In this document: one piece after another, positions 7,136 through 15,520 of the stretch | Layout: each line of letters opens with the position of its first letter | Position numbering within the stretch: the first letter of the stretch is position 1 | Assembly (NCBI GenBank): GCA_937996825.1 | Contig: CALKUJ010000171.1 | Coordinates: forward strand, 1-23,497 | Direction of reading: 5' to 3' | Source of the DNA: an uncultured Polynucleobacter sp. | GTDB taxonomy: Bacteria; Pseudomonadota; Gammaproteobacteria; Burkholderiales; Burkholderiaceae | Length of the DNA stretch: 23,497 bases | Made by a program: the position numbers and the translations under genes | The notes under the pieces: model-generated | Database searches by the model: none | Seen by the model: only the letters and a program-made list of their open reading frames with translations | What the model was told of the DNA's origin: nothing

Positions 7136-8455
7136 CTATTGATTGGAGTTATTTGACCGGAATAAACCCGGTAAGATTTTCATGAGTGCTTCACGCTCTT
7201 CACCTTGTGCATGTTGCAAGGCATGCAAAGAGCCGTGTAAAAATTTATTGGTGAGGCCTTGGGCTAGAAGATCCAATACCACTTGTGGGTCTTCACCTTT
7301 GGCGAGCAGTTTGCGTGCACGCTCAAGCTCGATGGAGCTCAAATCTTCACCACGTTGGCGCAAATCTTGAATCAATGGCACGGTGCCTCTGGTTTCTAAC
7401 CAGTGCATGAAATGCGATACGCGGGTTTCAATGATGGCTTCAGCTTGACCCACGGCTGCTTGACGAGAGTCTGAACCAGCTTGAACAATGTCACTCAAAT
7501 CATCAACGGTATAAAGATACACATCGTTTAATTTGCCTACCGCAGCTTCAATGTCACGAGGCACTGCCAAGTCGACCATCACCACTGGGCGATGACGACG
7601 TTGTTTGACGGCACTCTCAACCATGCCCAAGCCAATGATTGGTAGTGTGCTGGCAGTGCATGAAACAACAATGTCAAAGTCATGCAAGCGTGTGGGTAAA
7701 TCAGAGAGACGCAAAGATTCTGTTGCCAAGCCTTGTTCTGATAACTGATCAGCCAGTTCTTGACCGCGCTCTAGGGTTCGATTCGCAACAGCCATTAATT
7801 TTGGTTTGCGCGCCGCAAAATGTGTGGCACACAAATTGATCATCTCACCAGCGCCGATGAATAAAACTTTTTGATCAGAAACACTTTCAAAAATTCTTTC
7901 AGATAAGCGCACTGCAGCGGCTGCCATTGAAATAGAGTGAGCTCCGATTTCAGTGGTGCCACGAACTTCTTTGGCCACCTGAAAAGTTTTTTGAAAAAGT
8001 TGGTTGAGGTAAGTGCCTAAGGAGCCTGCTTCATCAGCAGAGCGCACAGCATCTTTTAGCTGACCCAGAATTTGAGTTTCGCCAACCACCATTGAATCTA
8101 AACCGCAGGCCACTCTGAACGCATGACGCACAGCTTGTGATTGTGGCAAGACATAAACGTGAGGCATTAATTCTTGATGATCGATGCCTCGAGATTTGGC
8201 CAGCCAATCTATCGCACTTTTCTTTAATAAAGAAGATTGCTGATCAGCATGCTCGTCATTGGCTGCACAATACAATTCTGTTCTGTTGCAGGTCGACAAA
8301 ATCGTTGCTTCTGGCAAATGTGTTTCAGATACACTGGCCAAATGATCTTTCAGATGATGCAAGGCAGGCTGAATCATCTCAGGTGTGAATGCCACCTGTT
8401 CCCGGACCTGGATAGGTGCGGTGTGATGATTAATGCCCAATGTCAAAATCTGCAT
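7136..8455 (-). CDS. hemA: Glutamyl-tRNA reductase
   Basis: HemA reduces glutamyl-tRNA to glutamate-1-semialdehyde, the first committed step of tetrapyrrole synthesis by the C5 route. The 439-residue protein shows GINHHTAP at the start, catalytic C56 in LSTCNRTELY, the tRNA-reading stretch GLDSMVVGETQILGQLKDA, and an NADPH-binding LFIGAGEMINL domain. It opens the hemA-prfA-prmC-grxD operon. No ribosome binding site precedes the ATG; instead TATAAT lies six bases before it (8462-8467), so the message may be leaderless. The upstream region is only 31 bases, shared with the divergent gene at 8487. Confidence 0.97.
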   Translation of the reverse strand: MQILTLGINHHTAPIQVREQVAFTPEMIQPALHHLKDHLASVSETHLPEATILSTCNRTELYCAANDEHADQQSSLLKKSAIDWLAKSRGIDHQELMPHVYVLPQSQAVRHAFRVACGLDSMVVGETQILGQLKDAVRSADEAGSLGTYLNQLFQKTFQVAKEVRGTTEIGAHSISMAAAAVRLSERIFESVSDQKVLFIGAGEMINLCATHFAARKPKLMAVANRTLERGQELADQLSEQGLATESLRLSDLPTRLHDFDIVVSCTASTLPIIGLGMVESAVKQRRHRPVVMVDLAVPRDIEAAVGKLNDVYLYTVDDLSDIVQAGSDSRQAAVGQAEAIIETRVSHFMHWLETRGTVPLIQDLRQRGEDLSSIELERARKLLAKGEDPQVVLDLLAQGLTNKFLHGSLHALQHAQGEEREALMKILPGLFRSNNSNQ

Positions 8456-8461
8456 AATGAA

Positions 8462-8467
8462 ATTATA
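8462..8467 (-). promoter_or_regulatory. Candidate -10 box of hemA
   Basis: A perfect TATAAT on the minus strand ends six bases before the hemA ATG, which would put the transcription start at the A of the start codon. No good -35 hexamer is seen 15-19 bases upstream, and there is no ribosome binding site. Function is inferred. Confidence 0.4.
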
Positions 8468-8486
8468 AGTTTTTCATGGAGTTAGG

Positions 8487-8747
8487 ATGAGTTTTCTAGC
8501 ATTTTTAGTGTTTGGCGGATTGGTTGGGTTTATCAGCGCCTACTTTCACCCAAAAAAACTGAGTAAAAACACATCCTTATTTAAGAAATACGGCTGGGCC
8601 GTATTAATTGGCGTGGCTTCATCGGCGATGGCATCGATTTTGGGCCAAAGCTTGAAATTCTTTCAATCTGGTCAAGTTTTAGAGTGGTTATCCGCAATGG
8701 TTTTTGCGATTTTCTGCGTTTTTTTGTTCAAATTAGGTCAAAAATGA
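8487..8747 (+). CDS. Small integral membrane protein, possibly GlsB/YeaQ/YmgE-like
   Basis: I do not recognise this 86-residue protein with certainty. It has three hydrophobic segments (about residues 2-20, 36-53 and 66-82) joined by short basic loops (HPKKLSKNTSLFKKY), and ends KLGQK. The glycine-rich first helix FLVFGGLVGFISAYF and the overall size resemble the GlsB/YeaQ/YmgE family of small stress-linked membrane proteins, whose function is unknown. GGAG at 8478-8481 precedes ATG 8487. It stands alone, divergent from hemA and ending in a strong terminator, so it is its own transcription unit. Function unknown. Confidence 0.75.
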   Translation: MSFLAFLVFGGLVGFISAYFHPKKLSKNTSLFKKYGWAVLIGVASSAMASILGQSLKFFQSGQVLEWLSAMVFAIFCVFLFKLGQK

Positions 8748-8783
8748 GCAAAAAATGGCAAAAAACAGGCAAAAATGAAAAAA
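8740..8783. other. Phased A-tracts, predicted curved DNA
   Basis: Runs of five or six A begin at 8740, 8750, 8760 and 8771, spaced 10, 10 and 11 bases, then again at 8778. Spacing by one helical turn makes DNA bend in one direction. The units are loose repeats of GGCAAAAA(A)TG. They straddle the stop codon of the small membrane protein and lead to the terminator. Confidence 0.55.
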
Positions 8784-8801
8784 CCTGAAATTCCATTGAT
8801 T

Positions 8802-8819
8802 TTTGCTTATTTAAGCAAA
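8802..8819. other. Eight-base inverted repeat before the terminator
   Basis: TTTGCTTA (8802-8809) and TAAGCAAA (8812-8819) are perfect inverted copies. There is no T-run beyond the stem; it may help protect the 3' end or pause polymerase just before the main terminator. Confidence 0.35.
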
Positions 8820-8826
8820 TAGATAT

Positions 8827-8854
8827 AAAAAGGGCTCAAATTTGAGCCCTTTTT
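8827..8854. terminator. Perfect 28-base bidirectional terminator
   Basis: AAAAAGGGCTCAAA (8827-8840) is followed at once by its exact reverse complement (8841-8854), giving GGGCTC/GAGCCC stems flanked by A5 and T5. It serves the small membrane protein on the plus strand and ychF on the minus strand equally. Confidence 0.93.
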
Positions 8855-8903
8855 GATGGATGTTGGCTTTTTAGACTTCAGTTTGAACTTAATCAGACCT
8901 CAA

Positions 8904-9998
8904 TTAGACATTGAAGAGGAAGTTCAGAACATCGCCGTCTTTGACAACATACTCTTTACCCTCGGCGCGCATCTTGCCAGCCTCTTTTGCACCGGTTTCA
9001 CCCTTGAAGCTGATGTAGTCGTCAAAAGCAATCGTTTGCGCACGAATAAAGCCACGTTCAAAGTCTGTATGAATCACGCCCGCTGCTTGAGGGGCTGTGT
9101 CACCAATGCGAATGGTCCAAGCTCGAACTTCTTTAACGCCAGCGGTGAAATAAGTTTGTAAACCAAGCAAGTTAAAGCCAGCTCTGATCACACGATCAAG
9201 ACCTGGTTCATCCATGCCCATATCACTTAAGAATTCTTTTTTATCCGCATCGTCTAGCTCTGCAATCTCCGCCTCAATGGCTGCGCATACAGCCACCACA
9301 GGGGCTTTTTCAATAGCAGCATGAGCCTTGACCGCATCAAGGTGAGGATTGTTCTCAAAGCCATCTTCTTTGACGTTAGCAACGTACATCACTGGTTTGG
9401 CAGTGATGAGACAGAAGGGCTTTAAGAGCGCTAATTCTTCTTCGCTCAGACCCATGGCACGCACGGGTTTGGCTTCATTGAGTTGGGCTTGTACTTTCGC
9501 CAATAAAGGAGCCAAAGCATTGGCTTCTTTGTCATTGCCTGATTTGGCTGCTTTTGAATAACGGGCATAGGCTTTATCAACTGTGCCCAAGTCAGCCAGC
9601 GCTAACTCAGTATCAATCACGCCAATGTCTGAGATTGGGTCGACCTTGCCGGCCACGTGGATCACGTTGCCGTCTTCAAAACAGCGAACCACATGGGTGA
9701 TGGCATCGGTTTCTCGAATATTGGCCAAGAACTGGTTGCCCAAGCCCTCGCCTTTCGAGGCACCAGCCACCAAGCCAGCAATGTCCACGAATTCAACCAC
9801 GGCGGGCAGAATGCGTTCAGGTTTAACAATTTCCGCTAATTGAGCCAAGCGAGGGTCTGGAACCTCGACCACACCGACATTGGGCTCAATGGTGCAAAAA
9901 GGATAGTTCTCCGCTGCGATACCAGCTTTGGTAAGCGCATTAAATAGAGTTGATTTGCCGACGTTAGGCAGGCCGACGATGCCACATTTTAAAGACAT
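8904..9998 (-). CDS. ychF: Redox-regulated P-loop ATPase YchF/Obg-like
   Basis: YchF is an Obg-family nucleotide hydrolase that prefers ATP to GTP and associates with ribosomes and stress responses. The 364-residue protein has the P-loop GLPNVGKST at 9-17, the Walker B region VEFVDIAGLVAGASKGEG, the NVKE in place of the GTP-specific NKxD, a helical insert (about 130-200) and the C-terminal TGS-like domain ending VKDGDVLNFLFNV. Length and motifs are normal. No ribosome binding site precedes the ATG; an AT-rich box (10005-10012) shared with the divergent gene is the likely promoter element. Only 20 bases separate the two start codons. Confidence 0.96.
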   Translation of the reverse strand: MSLKCGIVGLPNVGKSTLFNALTKAGIAAENYPFCTIEPNVGVVEVPDPRLAQLAEIVKPERILPAVVEFVDIAGLVAGASKGEGLGNQFLANIRETDAITHVVRCFEDGNVIHVAGKVDPISDIGVIDTELALADLGTVDKAYARYSKAAKSGNDKEANALAPLLAKVQAQLNEAKPVRAMGLSEEELALLKPFCLITAKPVMYVANVKEDGFENNPHLDAVKAHAAIEKAPVVAVCAAIEAEIAELDDADKKEFLSDMGMDEPGLDRVIRAGFNLLGLQTYFTAGVKEVRAWTIRIGDTAPQAAGVIHTDFERGFIRAQTIAFDDYISFKGETGAKEAGKMRAEGKEYVVKDGDVLNFLFNV

Positions 9999-10004
9999 AG
10001 GGCG

Positions 10005-10012
10005 TTATTATT
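10005..10012. promoter_or_regulatory. Shared AT box between ychF and the flavin hydroxylase
   Basis: TTATTATT can be read as a -10 element in both directions: TATTAT (10006-10011) seven bases before ATG 10019 on the plus strand, and AATAAT (10012-10007) eight bases before ATG 9998 on the minus strand. Neither gene has a ribosome binding site in the 20-base gap. The -35 elements are not convincing. Confidence 0.35.
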
Positions 10013-10018
10013 CCATGT

Positions 10019-11224
10019 ATGAAGACTTATGACCTTATTATCGTCGGAGCAGGCATTGCTGGGAAGGCAACTTCTTTGCGTTTAGCGCAATTGGGTTTGA
10101 AGATTTTGCATCTAGCACCAAGCTTTGATGTTGGGTATCAGAGTCATGATTCCGCAGTCTGGGATAGTCGCATTTACGCTTTATCTGCCAGCAGTAAAAA
10201 TTTATTAGAACAATTGCATGTTTGGCCAGCTTTAGATGCATCACGCATTCAGGTGGTGAGCGATATGCGTGTCTTTGGTGACAGCGGCCATGCTGATGAT
10301 GAAATTCATTTTTCTGCATTCAGCGCCACGGTGCCTCAACTCTCTTGGATTGTTGAATCTGGTCACATTGAAAAAACTTTGGATGTGGCGATTCAGTTTC
10401 AAGGTTTGATTGAGCGCATCACGGATAAAGTGATTGATGTTGTTTCAAGTAATGACAGCGTCACAGTCACAACTGAGTCTGGTTTAAATGTTTGCGCCAA
10501 ACTTCTCTTGGCGGCCGATGGTGCCAATTCATTCGTGAGAGAAAAGCTTCAAATTGAGACCACTCAGAATGCTTATGATCAAACAGCGGTTGTGGCTAAC
10601 TTTCAGGCTGAGAAACATCATCAAGGCACAGCGTGTCAGTGGTTCTTACCAGGCGGTGAAATTTTGGCCTTGTTACCTTTGCCAGATAAAAAACTTTCAA
10701 TGGTTTGGTCAGCTTCAACAGAGCATGCGGAGCGATTAAAAAAACTCAGCCCTGAATCATTATGTTCAGAGGTGATGAGAGCTGCTCAAGGTCAGGTTGT
10801 GCAAAGAACTGGTCAGTTGCAACTGTTGACAGCTCAGCAAGGATTTCCATTAAGACGCATGAAGGCCAAGCGCATGATTGCCCCAGATACAAGGCCACGC
10901 ATTGTGCTCATCGGGGATGCTGCGCATGTGATGCATCCATTAGCAGGTCAAGGTCTTAACTTGGGCTTGAGGGACGTGGCAAGTCTGGCTGATACTTTAG
11001 ATAATAAAGAGGCATTCAGAGCTTTTGATGATCCTGTATTGTTAAGAAGGTTCGAGCGTGCACGACATGGTGATACTGATGCCTTGCTGTTCACCACCGA
11101 TCGTTTGCAAAAACTATTTGCTCACGAAGCAGGGCATGTGAAAACCATCAGAAATTTAGGTATGAAGCTGGTCAATCGCAGTCATTTTTTAAAAAGACAA
11201 TTGATCAAGCAGGCTTTGGCTTGA
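10019..11224 (+). CDS. UbiH/UbiF-family FAD-dependent hydroxylase
   Basis: This 401-residue flavoprotein monooxygenase has the FAD-binding GAGIAG (10-15), the early DSRIYALSASSKNLLEQLHVW region typical of ubiquinone hydroxylases, an ADGANS motif (166-171) and the second FAD motif IGDAAHVMHPLAGQGLNLGL (about 298-317), the signature of the UbiH/UbiF/VisC group. It probably adds a hydroxyl group to the ring of a ubiquinone precursor at the membrane, but which ring carbon cannot be told from sequence. It is first in a plus-strand run with dsbC (35 bases downstream). No cofactor or catalytic residue appears to be missing. Confidence 0.85.
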   Translation: MKTYDLIIVGAGIAGKATSLRLAQLGLKILHLAPSFDVGYQSHDSAVWDSRIYALSASSKNLLEQLHVWPALDASRIQVVSDMRVFGDSGHADDEIHFSAFSATVPQLSWIVESGHIEKTLDVAIQFQGLIERITDKVIDVVSSNDSVTVTTESGLNVCAKLLLAADGANSFVREKLQIETTQNAYDQTAVVANFQAEKHHQGTACQWFLPGGEILALLPLPDKKLSMVWSASTEHAERLKKLSPESLCSEVMRAAQGQVVQRTGQLQLLTAQQGFPLRRMKAKRMIAPDTRPRIVLIGDAAHVMHPLAGQGLNLGLRDVASLADTLDNKEAFRAFDDPVLLRRFERARHGDTDALLFTTDRLQKLFAHEAGHVKTIRNLGMKLVNRSHFLKRQLIKQALA

Positions 11225-11259
11225 TCAACACTCTGTCAATTGAATGTATTGGAAAACTT

Positions 11260-11982
11260 ATGAAATTATTTAAAACAATTCATCTTGTTTGCGCCATGGG
11301 CGCCGCTTCAATGTTATTGAGTTTTTCGGTGGCTGCTCAAGGCAACCCTGAGGCGAGGATCAAAGCCGAGATGCAAAAGCAATTGGGGGAGCGTGCCAAG
11401 GTAGATACAGTTCGCACAACTCCAATGGCTGGTTTGTATGAAGTGACGATTGGTAGCGATATTGTGTATACAGATGCCAGTGCACGTTATTTGATTCAGG
11501 GAGAAGTGGTTGATTTAAAAACCGGCACAAATCTCACTGAGCAACGCAGCAATGATTTAAATCGCATCCGTTGGGCAGATTTACCTTTGAACGATGCCAT
11601 CAAAGTGGTGCGAGGCAAGGGCACTCGTCAAGTGGCAGTGTTTGCAGATCCTAATTGCGGCTTTTGCAAGCGCTTAGAGAAAGGTTTTCAGCAGTTAGAC
11701 AATGTGACGATTTACACATTCTTGGTGCCTATGTTGTCTGCTGACTCGCTCACAAAGTCTCAGCAAATATGGTGTTCATCAGACAAGGTCAAAGCTTGGA
11801 ATGATTGGATGCTCAATAATCAAACTCCGACAGGTAAGGGTGATTGCGGTAATCCATTAGAACGCAACACGGCTCTAGCAAGAAAATTGGGCGTGACTGG
11901 AACGCCAGCCATGTTCTTTACCGATGGCTCACGTTTGAATGGCGCAGTGCCCATCGCGCAAATTGAGAAAAAATTAAAGTGA
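11260..11982 (+). CDS. dsbC: Thiol:disulfide isomerase DsbC
   Basis: DsbC reshuffles wrong disulfides in periplasmic proteins and is kept reduced by DsbD. The 240-residue precursor has a signal peptide (residues 1-26, KLFK followed by a hydrophobic core ending VAA), an N-terminal dimerisation domain (about 30-90), a linker, and a thioredoxin domain with active site C133-G-F-C136, the cis-proline P216 in TGTPA, and a second cysteine pair (C172, C196) matching the structural disulfide of the family. I place the start at ATG 11260 (GGA at 11251): an in-frame TTG at 11221 would put 13 residues before the signal peptide and overlap the hydroxylase stop. Confidence 0.94.
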   Translation: MKLFKTIHLVCAMGAASMLLSFSVAAQGNPEARIKAEMQKQLGERAKVDTVRTTPMAGLYEVTIGSDIVYTDASARYLIQGEVVDLKTGTNLTEQRSNDLNRIRWADLPLNDAIKVVRGKGTRQVAVFADPNCGFCKRLEKGFQQLDNVTIYTFLVPMLSADSLTKSQQIWCSSDKVKAWNDWMLNNQTPTGKGDCGNPLERNTALARKLGVTGTPAMFFTDGSRLNGAVPIAQIEKKLK

Positions 11983-11991
11983 TTGAAGTCA

Positions 11992-13878
11992 ATGCCAAAA
12001 GCTAGCAAGAACCAGAAGAGCGCAGTTGTAAAAAAGCCATCTAATCCAGCCATCAGGTATGTGATTGGCTGTGATGATTGGCGCGCTCATCGCTTTGATG
12101 TTGTGATGAAAATCCCTGGCGAAATTGTTAGTCAAGGAACTCTTCAGTTGCAATTGCCGGCTTGGATTCCGGGCAGTTACATGATTCGAGATTTTTCAAA
12201 ACATCTTGAATCAATCACTGCAGCTGAAATAGTTTCTACAAAATCCACCAAATCAACTAAGCCAGTCAAATTTATCAAAATTGACAGCCACACATGGCAA
12301 TTGAATGCGAAGCATGATGTTGAGGTGAAGTATCAGGTGTATGCCTTTGATACTTCTGTGAGAGCAGCCTATCTAGATCAAGAGCGAGCATTTTTTAATG
12401 CCAGCAGTTTATGTTTACAAGTATTGGGCTTTGGCGACCTTAGCTGTGAACTGGAATTGCTCAAGCCAAAAGACCCAGCCTTGAATACCACTTGGTCAGT
12501 GCAAACCACTTTGCCTGTCAAAGAAAAGAATCAAATCAAAGAAAATAAGCAAGCAGGCTTTGGCGTGTATCAAGCTGAAAGTTACGATGCATTGATTGAT
12601 CACCCAGTGGCCATGGGTGAGTTTCAGGTAATTGAGTGGCAAGCGCATGGCACACCTCACCGCATGGTGATTCAGGGATTGTTGGATGCCGTGGATGAGC
12701 GGCAATTGAGCAAAGACCTAAAAGCAATTTGTGAAGCTCACATCAGTTTTTTTGAACCAGAAAAACCGCGCGCTCCTTTTAAAGAATACTGCTTCATCGT
12801 CAACGCTGTAGGTGATGGTTATGGTGGCTTAGAGCATCGCAACAGCACGGTTTTGTTGTGTAAGCGTGCAGACCTTCCTTATCCTGGGCAAAATTTAAAG
12901 AAGCATGAAGCTTATGAAGATTTCCTTGGCTTGTGTAGTCACGAATATTTCCATTCGTGGATGGTTAAGCGCGTAAAGCCTATGGCGTTTGATCCTTATG
13001 TGTTGGATCAAAAAAATCACACACGCCTACTTTGGTTGTTTGAAGGCTTCACGAGTTACTACGATGATCTGCAATTATTTAGAAGCCAAAGAATCAATTT
13101 GGAGTCTTACGTTAAGCGCCTTGAAAAAACTTGGAACATGGTGTTGCGTGGGCCAGGTAGACACAAACAAAGTTTGTCAGAGAGTTCATTTGATGCTTGG
13201 ACCAAGTATTACCAAATGGATGAGAACACCCCCAATGCGGTGGTGAGTTATTACGCTAAAGGATCTTTGTTAGCACTGGCCCTTGATTTGAGGATTCGTG
13301 AACACACCAAGCAAAAGCAATCTTTGGATGATGTGATGCGACATTTGTGGCAGATGTATCAGCTAACTGAGACAGGTATGGCTGAAGATGACTTTGATCG
13401 TGCCATTGAGTTTGTGATTGGTTCTGGTTTCAAAGGTATCTGGCAACAAATCAAGCGTGATCATATTGATGGCGTTGAAGATTTTCCTTTTGAGACTTTA
13501 TTGCCAAAAGTGGGAGTCAAAGTTGAGCTGAAGAAAACCCTGGCCACTGAAAGTGCTGAAGTTGCGAAGCAACTATTGGGCATACGAACAACTGTGAATA
13601 ATGGTTGGGTCAAACTGAGCCATGTCTTGGATGGAGGTTTGGCTCAAGAAGCGGGTCTGTCAGCGGGTGATTATTTGGCATCGATCAATGGCGAGCGTGT
13701 CACACCTGGGCGCTTAGAGGAACTGCTCTTGCCATTGATTCAAAAATTATGTCGAGGTCAAGTGGCTAAAGTTTTGGTTTATCGCCATGACAAGGAGTTG
13801 GCCTTGAATATATGTTCAGTAAAAGCCAAAGAAAGTCTTTTGGCATCCAAGCCTAAGCAATACACTTTATCTGTGTAA
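11992..13878 (+). CDS. M61 family (glycyl aminopeptidase-like) metallopeptidase with PDZ domain
   Basis: The 628-residue protein has an N-terminal beta domain (WIPGSYMIRDFSKHL near 58-71), YGGLEHRNST (277-286), the zinc site H317-E-Y-F-H321 with the third ligand E351 in WLFEGFTSYYDDL, and a C-terminal PDZ-like domain (LAQEAGLSAGDYLASINGERV). Together these identify peptidase family M61, whose best-studied member removes N-terminal glycine or alanine. No signal peptide is visible; the N-terminus is basic and low in complexity. The start is ATG 11992; an in-frame TTG at 11983 directly follows the dsbC stop. With so short a gap it is probably co-transcribed with dsbC. Substrate unknown. Confidence 0.9.
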   Translation: MPKASKNQKSAVVKKPSNPAIRYVIGCDDWRAHRFDVVMKIPGEIVSQGTLQLQLPAWIPGSYMIRDFSKHLESITAAEIVSTKSTKSTKPVKFIKIDSHTWQLNAKHDVEVKYQVYAFDTSVRAAYLDQERAFFNASSLCLQVLGFGDLSCELELLKPKDPALNTTWSVQTTLPVKEKNQIKENKQAGFGVYQAESYDALIDHPVAMGEFQVIEWQAHGTPHRMVIQGLLDAVDERQLSKDLKAICEAHISFFEPEKPRAPFKEYCFIVNAVGDGYGGLEHRNSTVLLCKRADLPYPGQNLKKHEAYEDFLGLCSHEYFHSWMVKRVKPMAFDPYVLDQKNHTRLLWLFEGFTSYYDDLQLFRSQRINLESYVKRLEKTWNMVLRGPGRHKQSLSESSFDAWTKYYQMDENTPNAVVSYYAKGSLLALALDLRIREHTKQKQSLDDVMRHLWQMYQLTETGMAEDDFDRAIEFVIGSGFKGIWQQIKRDHIDGVEDFPFETLLPKVGVKVELKKTLATESAEVAKQLLGIRTTVNNGWVKLSHVLDGGLAQEAGLSAGDYLASINGERVTPGRLEELLLPLIQKLCRGQVAKVLVYRHDKELALNICSVKAKESLLASKPKQYTLSV

Positions 13879-13904
13879 TGGCTGATTGATTTGCTGATTC
13901 ACTG

Positions 13905-14657
13905 ATGCCATCATTTTCGATACAAGACTCATTGCCAAGTGATTGGGCAGAATTAATTCAATCCGAGTTGGTGTCTGGTCGCTTTAAGCGTTTAGAGCAA
14001 GAGGTATCTCTGATCTATCGTGATCATCCCGAAGATATTGCACCTGCTTTTGAAAATATTTTTCGTGCATTTAAAGAAACCTCGCTTGCCCAAACCAATG
14101 TGATTATTCTGGGCCAAGATCCTTATCAAACTCCTGGCTTGGCTCAGGGTTTATCGTTTTCTATCCCGAAAGAAATCAAACCTGGTTGGAAAGCTTTTCC
14201 AAGCTCTTTGCGAAATATCAGCAAGGCTTTGGCTTTGGATGGTTATCAAGCTTTGCCGCATGGTGATTTGAGTTCTTGGGCTTCGCAAGGCGTTCTTTTG
14301 TTGAATGCCACTTTGACGGTTCAATTGAACGTGGCGGGTTCTCATGCACAGATGGGCTGGCAAGAACTAACCGATGTGCTTCTGTATCAATTGGCCAAGA
14401 AAAAATCCTTGATTTGGATGTTGTGGGGTGCGCACGCACAAAAGAAGCAAGCATTGATTGAGCAAGCCAGCCAGGATTCTGGCATTGCGCAAGACATCTT
14501 AACTGCTTCACACCCATCTGGATTAAGTGTGTATAAAACCAAGGAACCTTTTATTTATCCTGGTGATCAGCAGTCCTGCGGCCACTTTAGCAAAGCGAAT
14601 GAGCTTTTGATTAAAAGAGGACTGAAGCCTATTGTTTGGTCAGGCCTGAGTATTTAG
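13905..14657 (+). CDS. ung: Uracil-DNA glycosylase (family 1)
   Basis: Ung removes uracil from DNA to start base-excision repair. The 250-residue protein has the catalytic G70-Q-D-P-Y74 with the water-activating D72, the uracil-specific LLLNATLTV (about 131-139), and the H203-P-S-G-L minor-groove loop. All family 1 signatures are intact. It follows the M61 gene by 26 bases and ends seven bases before the stop of the convergent trpC. I see no clear ribosome binding site before ATG 13905 and no terminator in the seven-base gap. Confidence 0.95.
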   Translation: MPSFSIQDSLPSDWAELIQSELVSGRFKRLEQEVSLIYRDHPEDIAPAFENIFRAFKETSLAQTNVIILGQDPYQTPGLAQGLSFSIPKEIKPGWKAFPSSLRNISKALALDGYQALPHGDLSSWASQGVLLLNATLTVQLNVAGSHAQMGWQELTDVLLYQLAKKKSLIWMLWGAHAQKKQALIEQASQDSGIAQDILTASHPSGLSVYKTKEPFIYPGDQQSCGHFSKANELLIKRGLKPIVWSGLSI

Positions 14658-14664
14658 TTTGTTT

Positions 14665-15471
14665 TCAGTCTTTAAACAATGCTGCCAAAGCTGCACCTGG
14701 ATCATCTTGGCGCATGAATGCTTCGCCAACTAAAAATGCATCCACTTTTGCTGCACGCATCAAAGCAACATCTTCTTTGGTGAGGATGCCGCTTTCTGTG
14801 ACCACACGTTTTGTTGCAGGAATTTCTTTCAGTAAAGAAAGGGTCGTGTTTAAGCTGACTTCAAAAGTGCGCAAATTGCGATTATTAATTCCAAGCAATG
14901 GAGTTTTAAGTACCAAAGCACGCTCTAGTTCATAGGCATCATGAACCTCGACCAACACATCCATTTGTAGTTCATGAGCAATAGTTTCAAAGTCTTTCAT
15001 CTGCGCATCATCTAAAGCGGCAGCAATCAATAGAATGGCATCAGCACCCATGGCACGTGCTTCATAGACTTGATAAGGGTCAACCAAGAAGTCTTTGCGC
15101 AACACCGGGATGCTGCAAGCATGACGTGCTTCACGCAAGTATTGAGCAGATCCTTGAAAGTATTCTTTATCCGTTAAAACTGATAAACAAGCAGCGCCAT
15201 TTTTTTCATAGGACTGGGCAATTTGAGCTGGATGAAAGTCTTCTCGAAACACGCCTTTGCTGGGGCTGGCTTTTTTAATTTCTGTGATGACGCCAGCATG
15301 ACCTTGAGCAATTTTTTCTTCAATACTGGCTGTAAAGCCTCTGGGCTTTAAAGAAGTTTCTTGAATGCTGGCTTCTGCATCAGCTCTGAGCACATGCATT
15401 GGTACTTGAGAAGAAGCTTTGGCTACTTCATCAAATTTAGTTGCCAGAATACGTTTCAGAATATCGCTCAT
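14665..15471 (-). CDS. trpC: Indole-3-glycerol phosphate synthase
   Basis: TrpC closes the indole ring from carboxyphenylaminodeoxyribulose phosphate. This 268-residue single-function TIM barrel has EIKKASPSKG, the VLRKDFLVDPYQVYEARAMGADAILLI block, GINNRNLRTF and VTESGI, all core family signatures. It is not fused to TrpF, unlike the enterobacterial protein. It is last in the rpe-trpE-trpG-trpD-trpC operon, 49 bases after trpD. That gap (15472-15520) carries a loose direct repeat of GTGAGTA but no clear promoter. Confidence 0.97.
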   Translation of the reverse strand: MSDILKRILATKFDEVAKASSQVPMHVLRADAEASIQETSLKPRGFTASIEEKIAQGHAGVITEIKKASPSKGVFREDFHPAQIAQSYEKNGAACLSVLTDKEYFQGSAQYLREARHACSIPVLRKDFLVDPYQVYEARAMGADAILLIAAALDDAQMKDFETIAHELQMDVLVEVHDAYELERALVLKTPLLGINNRNLRTFEVSLNTTLSLLKEIPATKRVVTESGILTKEDVALMRAAKVDAFLVGEAFMRQDDPGAALAALFKD

Positions 15472-15520
15472 AAATACTTTATCGGTGGTGATGTGAGTAG
15501 CTTACGCTAGTGTGAGTAAG

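Noticed and set aside
11221..11259. TTG-started 13-residue extension of DsbC
   Set aside because: It would overlap the hydroxylase stop and place charged and polar residues before a good signal peptide; ATG 11260 is better.
12496..12727. Overlapping minus-strand ORFs within the M61 peptidase gene
   Set aside because: No ribosome binding site or recognisable motif; the plus-strand protein is intact with its zinc site.
14640..14649. TCAGGCCTGA palindrome at the end of ung as a terminator
   Set aside because: Only five pairs with no loop and no T-run; too weak to call.
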